Below, piece after piece: positions 51,641 to 62,775 of a stretch of DNA of 64,000 nucleotides. A program made the position numbers and the translations under genes. Numbering within the stretch: position 1 is the stretch's first letter; each line of letters opens with the position of its first letter. The notes under the pieces were generated by a model. That model did no database searches, was not told the origin of the DNA, and was given only the letters and a program-made list of their open reading frames with translations. Source of the stretch: Oasisia sp. SBJ-2009 (lineage: Eukaryota > Annelida > Polychaeta > Sabellida > Siboglinidae); NCBI GenBank assembly GCA_964017155.1, contig OZ024867.1:15589500-15653499 (forward strand). Reading direction: 5' to 3'.

Positions 51641-54600
51641 GTGTAAGACATGGTGTGTAAGACTTGGTGTGTAAGACATGGTGTGTAAGACTTGGTGTGT
51701 AAGACTTGTTGTGAAAGACTTGATGTGTAAGACTTGATGTGTATGACTTGATGTGTAAGACTTGGTGTGTAAGACTTGATTTGTATGACTTGGTGTGAAA
51801 CACTTGATGTGTAAGACTTGATGTGTAAGACTTGATGTGTAAGACTTGGTGTGTAAGACTTGGTGTGTAAGACTTGGTGTGTAAGACTTGGTGTGTAAGA
51901 CATGGTGTGTTATACTTGATGTGTAAGATTTGATGTGTAAGACAGGGTGTGAAAGACATGGTGTGTAAGACTTGGTGTGTAAGACATGGTGTGTAAGACT
52001 TGATGTGTAAGACATGGTGTGTAAGACTAGGTGTATAAGACATGGTGTGTACGACAAGGTGTGTAAGACTTGGTGTGTAACTCATGGTGTGTAAGACTTG
52101 GTGTGTAAGACATGGTGTGTAGGACATGGTGTGTAGGACATGGTGTGTAAGACTTGGTGTGTAAAACTTGGTGTGTAAGACATGGTGTGTAAGACCTGGT
52201 GTGTAAGACATGGTGTGTAAGACCTGGTGTGTAAGACATGGTGTGTAAGACTTGATGTGTAAGACCTGGTGTGTAAGACTTTATGTGTAAGACATGGTGT
52301 GTAATACTTGATGTGTAAGACTTGATGTGTACGACATTGTGTGTAAGCCCTGGTGTGTAAGACATGGTGTGTAAGACCTGGTGTGTAAGACATGGTGTGT
52401 AAGACTTGGTGTGTAAGACTTAGTGTGTAAGACATGGTGTTTAAGACATGGTGTGTAAGACATGGTGTGTAAGACTTGGTGTGAAAGACTTGATGTGTAA
52501 GACTTGATGTGTAAGACTTGGTGTGTAAGACTTGGTGTGTAAGACATGGTGTGTAAGACTTGGTGTGTAAGACTTGGTGTGAAAGACTTGATGTGTAAGA
52601 CTTGATGTGTAAGACTTGATGTGTAAGACTTGGTGTGTAAGACTTGATGTGTAAGACTTGGTGTGAAACACTTGATATGTAAGACTTGATGTGTAAGACT
52701 TGGTGTGTAAGACATGGTGTGTAAGACTTGGTGTGTAAGACTCGGTGTGTAAGATATGGTGTGTAAGACTTGGTGTGTAAGTCTTAGTGTGTAAGACATG
52801 GTGTTTAAGACATGGTGTGTAGGACATGGTGTGTAAGACTTGGTGTGTAAAACTTGGTGTGTAAGACATGGTTTGTAAGACCTGGTGTGTAAGACATGGT
52901 GTGTAAGACCTGGTGTGTAAGACATGGTGTGTAAGACTTGATGTGTAAGACCTGGTGTGTAAGACTTGGTGTGTAAGACATGGTGTGTAATACTTGATGT
53001 GTCAGACTTGATGTGTAAGACTTGATGTGTATGACTTGATGTGTAAGACTTGGTGTATAAGACTTGATGGGTAAGACTTGATGAGTAAGACTTGATGTAT
53101 AAGACTTGGTGTGTAAGACTTGGTGTGTAAGACATGGTGTGTTATACTTGATGTGTAAGATTTGATGTGTAAGACATGGTGTGTAAGACATGGTGTGTAA
53201 GACTTGGTGTGTAAGACTTGATGTGTCAGACTTTATGTGTAAGACTTGGTGTGTAAGACCAGGTGTGTAAGACTTGGTGTGTAAGACTTGGTGTATAAGA
53301 CTTGATGTGTAAGACTTGATGAGTAAGACTTGATGTATAAGACTTGGTGTGTAAGACTTGGTGTGTAAGACATGGTGTGTTATACTTGATGTGTAAGATT
53401 TGATGAGTAAGACTTGATGTATAAGACTTGGTGTGTAAGACTTGGTGTGTAAGACATGGTGTGTTATACTTGATGTGTAAGATTTGATGTGTAAGACATG
53501 GTGTGTAAGACTTGGTGTGTAACTCATGGTGTGTAAGACTTGGTGTGTAAGACATGGTGTGTAGGACATGGTGTGTAGGACTTGATTTGTAAGACTTGGA
53601 GTGTAAGACTTGATGTGTATGACTTGGTGTGTAAGACTTGGTGTGTAAGACATGGTGTGTTATACTTGATGTGTATGATTTGATGTGTAAGACATGGTGT
53701 GTAAGACATGGTGTGTAAGACTTGATGTGTAAGACTTGGTGTGTAAGACTTGATGTGTATGACTTGGTGTGGAAGACTTGGTGTGTAAGACATGGTGTGT
53801 TATACTTGATGTGTATGATTTGATGTGTAAGACATGGTATGTAAGACATGGTGTGTAAGACTTGGTGTGTAAGACATGGTGTGTAAGACTTGGTGTGTAA
53901 GACATTGTGTGTAAGACTTGGTGTGTAAGACATGGTGTGTAAGACTTGGTGTGTAAGACTCGGTGTGTAAGACATGGTGTGTAAGACATGGTGTGTATGA
54001 CATGGTGTGTAAGACCTGGTGTGTAAGACATGGTGTGTAAGACCTGGTGTGTAAGACTTGGTGTGTAAGACTTGATGTGTAAGACTTGATGTGTAAGACT
54101 TGGTGTGTAAGACTTGATGTGTAAGACTTGATGAGTAAGACTTGATATATAAGACTTGGTGTGTAAGACTTGGTGTGTAAGACATGGTGTGTTATACTTG
54201 ATGTGTAAGATTTGATGTGTAAGACATGGTGTGTAAGACTTGGTGTGTAAGACAAGGTGTGTAATACTTGATGTGTAAGACTTGATGTGTACGACATGGT
54301 GTGTAAGCCCTGGTGTGTAAGACATGGTGTGTAAGACCTGGTGTGTAAGACATGGTGTGTAAGACTTGATGTGTAAGACTTGATGTGTATGACTTGGTGT
54401 GTAAGACTTGGTGTGTAAGACATGGTGTGTTATACTTGATGTGTATGATTTGATGTGTAAGACATGGTGTGTAAGACATGGTGTGTAAGACTTGGTGTGT
54501 AAGACATGGTGTGTAAGATTTGGTGTGTAAGACATTGTGTGTAAGACTTGGTGTTTAAGACATGGTGTGTAAGACTTGGTGTGTAAGACTCGGTGTGTAA

Positions 54601-54856
54601 GACATGGTGTGTAAGACATGGTGTGTAAGACCTGGTGTGTAAGACATGGTGTGTAAGACCTGGTAGGTAAGACTTGGTGTGTAAGAATTGATGTGTAAGA
54701 CTTGATGTGTAAGACTTGGTGTGTAAGACTTGATGTGTAAGACTTGATGAGTAAGACTTGATGTATAAGACTTGGTGTGTAAGACTTGGTGTGTAAGACA
54801 TGGTGTGTTATACTTGATGTGTAAGATTTGATGTGTAAGACATGGTGTGTAAGACT
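51641..54856 (+). repeat. 3.2-kb duplicated segment, right copy
   Basis: Partner of 39,500-42,715. Here the segment forms the transition from region D to region A2 without a break, so this copy probably shows the original order D, E, A. Confidence 0.88.
53012..54856 (+). repeat. Cluster E, right copy (landmark-dense)
   Basis: Same eight landmarks at 53142, 53380, 53464, 53660, 53800, 54192, 54430 and 54808. Continues into A2. Confidence 0.85.
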
Positions 54857-57190
54857 TGGTGTGTAAGACATGGTGTGTAAGACTTGGTGTGTAAGACATG
54901 GTGTGTAAGACATGGTGTGTAAGACTTGGTGTGTAACACATGGTGTGTAAGACTTGGTGTGTAAGACATGGTGTGTAGGACATGGTGTGTAGGACATGGT
55001 GTGTAAGACTTGGTGTGTAATACTTGGTGTGTAAGACATGGTGTGTAAGACCTGGTGTGTAAGACATGGTGTGTAAGACCTGGTGTGTAAGACATGGTGT
55101 GTAAGACTTGATGTGTAAGACCTGGTGTGTAAGACTTGGTGTGTAAGACATGGTGTGTAATACTTGATGTGTAAGACTTGATGTGTACGACATGGTGTGT
55201 AAGCCCTGGTGTGTAAGACATGGTGTGTAAGACCTGGTGTGTAAGACATGGTGTGTAAGACTTGGTGTGTAAGACTTAGTGTGTAAGACATGGTGTTTAA
55301 GACATGGTGTGTAAGACATGGTGTGTAAGACTTGGTGTGAAAGACTTGATGTGTAAGACTTGATGTGTAAGATTTGGTGTGTAAGACTTGGTGTGTAAAA
55401 CATGGTGTGTAAGACATGGTGTGTAAGACTTGGTGTGAAAGACTTGATGTGTAAGACTTGATGTGTAAGACTTGGTGTGTAAGACTTGGTGTATAAGACA
55501 TTTTGTGTAAGACATGGTGTGTAAGACTTGGTGTGTAAGACATGGTGTGTAAGACTTGGTGTGTAAGACATTGTGTGTAAGACTTGGTGTTTAAGACATG
55601 GTGTGTAAGACTTGGTGTGTAAGACTCGGTGTGTAAGACATGGTGTGTAAGACATGGTGTGTAAGACCTGGTGTGTAAGACATGGTGTGTAAGACCTGGT
55701 GGGTAAGACTTGGTGTGTAAGACTTGATGTGTAAGACTTGATGTGTAAGACTTGGTGTGTAAGACTTGATGTGTAAGACTTGATGAGTAAGACTTGATGT
55801 ATAAGACTTGGTGTGTAAGACTTGGTGTGTAAGACATGGTGTGTTATACTTGATGTGTAAGATTTGATGTGTAAGACATGGTGTGTAAGACTTGGTGTGT
55901 AAGACATGGTGTGTAAGACTTGGTGTGTAAGACATGGTGTGTAAGACATGGTGTGTAAGACTTGGTGTGTAACACATGGTGTGTAAGACTTGGTGTGTAA
56001 GACATGGTGTGTAGGACATGGTGTGTAGGACATGGTGTGTAAGACTTGGTGTGTAAAACTTGGTGTGTAAGACATGGTGTGTAAGACCTGGTGTGTAAGA
56101 CATGGTGTGTAAGACCTGGTGTGTAAGACATGGTGTGTAAGACTTGATGTGTAAGACCTGGTGTGTAAGACTTGGTGTGTAAGACATGGTGTGTAATACT
56201 TGATGTGTAAGACTTGATGTGTACGACATGGTGTGTAAGCCCTGGTGTGTAAGACATGGTGTGTAAGACCTGGTGTGTAAGACATGGTGTGTAAGACTTG
56301 GTGTGTAAGACTTAGTGTGTAAGACATGGTGTTTAAGACATGGTGTGTAAGACATGGTGTGTAAGACTTGGTGTGAAAGACTTGATGTGTAAGACTTGAT
56401 GTGTAAGATTTGGTGTGTAAGACTTGGTGTGTAAAACATGGTGTGTAAGACATGGTGTTTAAGACTTGGTGTGAAAGACTTGATGTGTAAGACTTGGTGT
56501 TTAAGACATGGTGTGTAAGACTTGGTGTGTAAGACTCGGTGTGTAAGACATGGTGTGTAAGACATGGTGTGTAAGACCTGGTGGGTAAGACTTGGTGTGT
56601 AAGACTTGATGTGTAAGACTTGATGTGTAAGACTTGGTGTGTAAGACTTGATGTGTAAGACTTGATGAGTAAGACTTGATGTATAAGACTTGGTGTGTAA
56701 GACTTGGTGTGTAAGACATGGTGTGTTATACTTGATGTGTAAGATTTGATGTGTAAGACATGGTGTGTAAGACTTGGTGTGTAAGACATGGTGTGTAAGA
56801 CTTGGTGTGTAAGACATGGTGTGTAAGACATGGTGTGTAAGACTTGGTGTGTAACACATGGTGTGTAAGACTTGGTGTGTAAGACATGGTGTGTAGGACA
56901 TGGTGTGTAGGACATGGTGTGTAAGACTTGGTGTGTAAAACTTGGTGTGTAAGACATGGTGTGTAAGAACTGGTGTGTAAGACATGGTGTGTAAGACCTG
57001 GTGTGTAAGACATGGTGTGTAGGACTTGATGTGTAAGACCTGGTGTGTAAGACTTGGTGTGTAAGACATGGTGTGTAATACTTGATGTGTAAGACTTGAT
57101 GTGTACGACATGGTGTGTAAGCCCTGGTGTGTAAGACATGGTGTGTAAGACCTGGTGTGTAAGACATGGTGTGTAAGACTTGGTGTGTAA
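54857..57190 (+). repeat. Array region A2
   Basis: A-type sequence. Left of 55,844 it matches the left of 571 (offset 55,273). Right of 55,844 it matches the right of 2349 (offset 53,495). Relative to A1 it therefore lacks, or A1 has gained, 1,778 bp (127 monomers). Further right the offset changes to 50,513, another difference of 2,982 bp (213 monomers). Confidence 0.8.
55844..56725 (+). repeat. 882-bp A-type HOR unit, copy 3
   Basis: Matches copy 1 at an offset of 53,495 bp. The match continues past the unit to about 57,139, including the distinctive gtaagaac monomer (56,966 versus 3,471). Confidence 0.9.
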
Positions 57191-59203
57191 GACTTAGTGT
57201 GTAAGACATGGTGTTTAAGACATGGTGTGTAAGACATGGTGTGTAAGACTTGGTGTGAAAGACTTGATGTGTAAGACTTGATGTGTAAGATTTGGTGTGT
57301 AGGACTTGGTGTGTAAAACATGGTGTGTAAGACATGGTGTGTAAGACTTGGTGTGAAAGACTTGATGCGTAAGACTTGATGTGTAAGACTTGGTGTGTAA
57401 GACTTGGTGTATAAGACATGGTGTGTAAGACTTGGTGTTTAAGACTTGGTGTGAAAGACTTGATGTGTAAGACTTGATGTGTAAGACTTGATGTGTAAGA
57501 CTTGGTGTGTAAGACTTGATGTGTAAGACTTGGTGTGAAACACTTGACGTGTAAGACTTGATGTGTAAGACTTGATGTGTAAGACTTGGTGAGTAAGACA
57601 TGGTGTGTAAGACTTGGTGTGTAAGACACGGTGTGTAAGACTTGGTGTGTAAGACATGGTGTGTAAGACTTGGTGTGTAAGACATGGTGTGTAAGACATG
57701 GTGTGTAAGACTTGGTGTTTAACACATGGTGTGTAAGACTTGGTGTGTAAGACATGGTGTGTAGGACATGGTGTGTAGGACATGGTGTGTAAGACTTGGT
57801 GTGTCAAACTTGGTGTGTAAGACATGGTGTGTAAGACCTGGTGTGTAAGACATGGTGTGTAAGACTTGATGTGTAAGACTTGATGTGTAAGACTTGATGT
57901 GTATGACTTGGTGTGTAAGACTTGGTGTGTAAGACATGGTGTGTAAGACTTGGTGTGTAAGACTCGGTGTGTAAGACATGGTGTGTAAGACATGGTGTGT
58001 AAGACATGGTGTGTAAGACCTGGTGTGTAAGACATGGTGTGTATGACCTGGTGTGTAAGACTTGGTGTGTAAGACTTGATGTGTAAGACTTGATGTGTAA
58101 GACTTGGTGTATAAGACTTGATGTGTAAGACTTGATGAGTAAGACTTGATGTATAAGACTTGGTGTGTAAGACTTGGTGTGTAAGACATGGTGTGTTATA
58201 CTTGATGTGTAAGATTTGATGTGTAAGACATGGTGTGTAAGATTTGGTGTGTAAGACATGGTGTGTAAGACTTGGTGTGTAAGACATGGTGTGTAAGACA
58301 TGGTGTGTAAGACTTGGTGTGTAGGACATGGTGTGTAGGACATGGTGTGTAAGACTTGGTGTGTAAAACTTGGTGTGTAAGACATGGTGTGTAAGACCTG
58401 GTGTGTAAGACATGGTGTGTAAGACCTGGTGTGTAAGACATGGTGTGTAAGACTTGATGTGTAAGACCTGGTGTGTAAGACCTGGTGTGTAAGACATGGT
58501 GTGTAAGACTTGGTGTGTAAGACTTAGTGTGTAAGACATGGTGTTTAAGACATGGTGTGTAAGACATGGTGTGTAAGACTTGGTGTGAAAGACTTGATGT
58601 GTAAGACTTGATGTGTAAGATTTGGCGTGTAAGATTTGGTGTGTAAAACATGGTGTGTAAGACATGGTGTGTAAGACTTGGTGTGAAAGACTTGATGTGT
58701 AAGACTTGATGTGTAAGACTTGGTGTGTAAGACTTGGTGTATAAGACATGGTGTGTAAGACTTGATGTGTAAGACTTGATGTGTAAGACTTGATGTGTAA
58801 GACTTGGTGAGTAAGACTTGGTGTGTAAGACTTGGTGTGTAAGACAGGGTGTGAAAGACATGGTGTGTAAGACTTGGTGTGTAAGACATGGTGTGTAAGA
58901 CTTGGTGTGTAAGACATGGTGTGTAAGACTTGGTGTGTAAGACATGGTGTGTAAGACATGGTGTGTAAGACTTGGTGTGTAACACATGGTGTGTAAGACT
59001 TGGTGTGTAAGACATGGTGTGTAGGACATGGTGTGTAGGACATGGTGTGTAAGACTTGGTGTGTAAAACTTGGTGTGTAAGACATGGTGTGTAAGACCTG
59101 GTGTGTAAGACATGGTGTGTAAGACTTGATGTGTAAGACTTGATGTGTAAGACTTGATGTGTATGACATGGTGTGTAAGACTTGGTGTGTAAGACATGGT
59201 GTG

Positions 59204-59371
59204 TTATACTTGATGTGTAAGATTTGATGTGTAAGACATGGTGTGTAAGACATGGTGTGTAAGACTTGGTGTGTAAGACATGGTGTGTTATACTTGATGT
59301 GTAAGATTTGATGTGTAAGACATGGTGTGTAAGATATGGTGTGTAAGACTTGGTGTGTAAGACTTGATGTG
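59204..59371 (+). repeat. 84-bp hexamer unit, two copies (B2)
   Basis: Landmarks 59204 and 59288, exactly the counterpart of 8691 and 8775 at offset 50,513. Confidence 0.88.
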
Positions 59372-61800
59372 TCAGACTTTATGTGTAAGACTTGGTGTGT
59401 AAGACCAGGTGTGTAAGACTTGGTGTGTAAGACTCGGTGTGTAAGACATGGTGTGTAAGACATGGTGTGTAAGACTTGATGTGTAAGACCTGGTGTGTAA
59501 GACTTGGTGTGTAAGACATGGCGTGTAATACTTGATGTGTAAGACTTGATGTGTACGACATGGTGTGTAAGCCCTGGTGTGTAAGACATGGTGTGTAAGA
59601 CCTGGTGTGTAAGACTTAGTGTGTAAGACATGGTGTTTAAGACATGGTGTGTAAGACATGGTGTGTAAGACTTGGTGTGAAAGACTTGATGTGTAAGACT
59701 TGATGTGTAAGATTTGGTGTGTAAGACTTGGTGTGTAAAACATGGTGTGTAAGACATGGTGTGTAAGACTTGGTGTGAAAGACTTGATGTGTAAGACTTG
59801 ATGTGTAAGACATGGTGTGTAAGACTAGGTGTATAAGACATGGTGTGTACGACATGGTGTGTAAGACTTGGTTTGTAACTCATGGTGTGTAAGACTTGGT
59901 GTGTAAGACATGGTGTGTAGGACATGGTGTGTAGGACATGGTGTGTAAGACTTGGTGTGTAAAACTTGGTGTGTAAGACATGGTGTGTAAGACCTGGTGT
60001 GTAAGACATGGTGTGTAAGACCTGGTGTGTAAGACATGGTGTGTAAGACTTGATGTGTAAGACCTGGTGTATAAGACTTTTTGTGTAAGACATGGTGTGT
60101 AATACTTGATGTGTAAGACTTGATGTGTACGACATTGTGTGTAAGCCCTGGTGTGTAAGACATGGTGTGTAAGACCTGGTGTGTAAGACATGGTGTGTAA
60201 AACATGGTGTGTAAGACTTGGTGTGAAAGACTTGATGTGTAAGACTTGATGTGTAAGATTTGGCGTGTAAGATTTGGTGTGTAAAACATGGTGTGTAAGA
60301 CATGGTGTGTAAGACTTGGTGTGAAAGACTTGATGTGTAAGACTTGATGTGTAAGACTTGGTGTGTAAGACTTGGTGTATAAGACATGGTGTGTAAGACT
60401 TGATGTGTAAGACTTGATGTGTAAGACTTGATGTGTAAGACTTGGTGAGTAAGACTTGGTGTGTAAGACTTGGTGTGTAAGACAGGGTGTGAAAGACATG
60501 GTGTGTAAGACTTGGTGTGTAAGACATGGTGTGTAAGACTTGGTGTGTAAGACATGGTGTGTAAGACTTGGTGTGTAAGACATGGTGTGTAAGACATGGT
60601 GTGTAAGACTTGGTGTGTAACACATGGTGTGTAAGACTTGGTGTGTAAGACATGGTGTGTAGGACATGGTGTGTAGGACATGGTGTGTAAGACTTGGTGT
60701 GTAAGACATGGTGTGTTATACTTGATGTGTAAGATTTGATGTGTAAGACATGGTGTGTAAGACATGGTGTGTAAGACTTGGTGTGTAAGACATGGTGTGT
60801 TATACTTGATGTGTAAGATTTGATGTGTAAGACATGGTGTGTAAGACATGGTGTGTAAGACTTGGTGTGTAAGACATGGTGTGTTATACTTGATGTGTAA
60901 GATTTGATGTGTAAGACATGGTGTGTAAGATATGGTGTGTAAGACTTGGTGTGTAAGACTTGATGTGTCAGACTTTATGTGTAAGACTTGGTGTGTAAGA
61001 CCAGGTGTGTAAGACTTGGTGTGTAAGACTCGGTGTGTAAGACATGGTGTGTAAGACATGGTGTGTAAGACTTGATGTGTAAGACCTGGTGTGTAAGACT
61101 TGGTGTGTAAGACATGGCGTGTAATACTTGATGTGTAAGACTTGATGTGTACGACATGGTGTGTAAGCCCTGGTGTGTAAGACATGGTGTGTAAGACCTG
61201 GTGTGTAAGACTTAGTGTGTAAGACATGGTGTTTAAGACATGGTGTGTAAGACATGGTGTGTAAGACTTGGTGTGAAAGACTTGATGTGTAAGACTTGAT
61301 GTGTAAGATTTGGTGTGTAAGACTTGGTGTGTAAAACATGGTGTGTAAGACATGGTGTGTAAGACTTGGTGTGAAAGACTTGATGTGTAAGACTTGATGT
61401 GTAAGACATGGTGTGTAAGACTAGGTGTATAAGACATGGTGTGTACGACATGGTGTGTAAGACTTGGTTTGTAACTCATGGTGTGTAAGACTTGGTGTGT
61501 AAGACATGGTGTGTAGGACATGGTGTGTAGGACATGGTGTGTAAGACTTGGTGTGTAAAACTTGGTGTGTAAGACATGGTGTGTAAGACCTGGTGTGTAA
61601 GACATGGTGTGTAAGACCTGGTGTGTAAGACATGGTGTGTAAGACTTGATGTGTAAGACCTGGTGTATAAGACTTTTTGTGTAAGACATGGTGTGTAATA
61701 CTTGATGTGTAAGACTTGATGTGTACGACATTGTGTGTAAGCCCTGGTGTGTAAGACATGGTGTGTAAGACCTGGTGTGTAAGACATGGTGTGTAAAACT
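59288..61800 (+). repeat. 1,596-bp tandem duplication in B2
   Basis: About 59.2-60.20 kb recurs at 60.8-61.80 kb with an offset of 1,596 bp (114 monomers): landmarks 59288 and 60884, gtcagactttatg at about 59,370 and 60,966, the ctagg monomer at 59,825 and 61,421, and gactttttgtg near 60,077 and 61,673. The matches separate at about 60,204/61,800. B1 has this stretch once. Confidence 0.87.
60716..60967 (+). repeat. 84-bp hexamer unit, three copies
   Basis: Landmarks 60716, 60800 and 60884 at exact 84-bp steps. Only two copies are seen at 8691 and 59204. As there, the last copy has the gatatgg variant, which places the added copy upstream of it. Confidence 0.88.
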
Positions 61801-62775
61801 TGGTGTGTAAGACTTGATGTGTAAGACTTGATGTGTAAGACTTGGTGTGTAAGACCAGGTGTGTAAGACTTAGTGTGTAAGACTCGGTGTGTAAGACATG
61901 GTGTGTAAGACATGGTGTGTAAGACTTGATGTGTAAGACCTGGTGTGTAAGACTTGGTGTGTAAGACATGGTGTGTAATACTTGATGTGTAAGACTTGAT
62001 GTGTACGACATGGTGTGTAAGCCCTGGTGTGTAAGACATGGTGTTTAAGACCTGGTGTGTAAGACTTAGTGTGTAAGACATGGTGTTTAAGACATGGTGT
62101 GTAAGACATGGTGTGTAAGACTTGGTGTGAAAGACTTGATGTGTAAGACTTGATGTGTAAGATTTGGTGTGTAAGACTTGGTGTGTAAAACATGGTGTGT
62201 AAGACATGGTGTGTAAGACTTGGTGTGAAAGACTTGATGTGTAAGACTTGATGTGTAAGACTTGTTGTGTAAGACTTGGTGTATAAGACATGGTGTGTAA
62301 GACTTGGTGTTTAAGACTTGGTGTGAAAGACTTGATGTGTAAGACTTGATGTGTAAGACTTGATGTGTAAGACTTGGTGTGTAAGACGTGATGTGTAAGA
62401 CTTGGTGTGAAACACTTGATGTGTAAGACTTGATGTGTAAGACTTGATGTGTAAGACTTGGTGAGTAAGACTTGGTGTGTAAGACTTTGTGTGTAAGACA
62501 GGGTGTGAAAGACATGGTGTGTAAGACTTGGTGTGTAAGACATGGTGTGTAAGACTTGGTGTGTAAGACATGGTGTGTAAGACTTGGTGTGTAAGATATG
62601 GTGTGTAAGACAAGGTGTGTAAGACTTGGTGTGTAACACATGGTGTGTAAGACTTGGTGTGTAAGACATGGTGTGTAGGACATGGTGTGTAGGACATGGT
62701 GTGTAAGACTTGGTGTGTCAAACTTGGTGTGTAAGACATGGTGTGTAAGACCTGGTGTGTAAGACATGGTGTGTA

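Larger units (their letters stand above)
30900..53011 (+). repeat. Array region D
   Basis: D-type HOR sequence with units of about 3.3 kb. Diagnostic elements are the 13-mer attggtgtgtaaa, the 12-mer acttggtgtaag, gtaaggcagggtg, gtaagtcttagtg, gttgtgaaag, acctcgtg, gtggaagacc, and a doubled gtaagccc element. The first repeat (about 30.9-33.4 kb) is incomplete or rearranged: it has the 12-mer but no 13-mer. The units are interrupted by cluster E at 40.87-42.72 kb. Confidence 0.85.
57439..61731 (-). other. Longest repeat-encoded open frame (1,430 codons), not called a gene
   Basis: This is the longest of many minus-strand open frames; others of note are 21,092-25,282 (1,396 codons) and 13,423-17,250 (1,275). 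The translation is a pure 14-residue repeat, MSYTPSLTHQVLHT and close variants, with no N-terminal leader, no domain and no unique tail. It is open because the consensus has no minus-strand stop. It begins at an arbitrary CAT of an acatgg monomer and ends at an arbitrary variant that creates TTA, TCA or CTA. Neighbouring frames overlap it on the same strand with the same repeat. I see no promoter, splice or codon-use evidence for a gene. Transcription or translation cannot be excluded from sequence alone. Confidence 0.9.
57190..62775 (+). repeat. Array region B2
   Basis: Counterpart of B1 with the same landmark order (57719 with 7206, 58196 with 7683, 59204 with 8691, 59288 with 8775). It differs by the 1,596-bp duplication and the 84-bp triplication listed separately. 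It ends abruptly at about 62.78 kb, where a gatgagtaag/gatgtataag stretch leads into A-type sequence. Confidence 0.8.
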
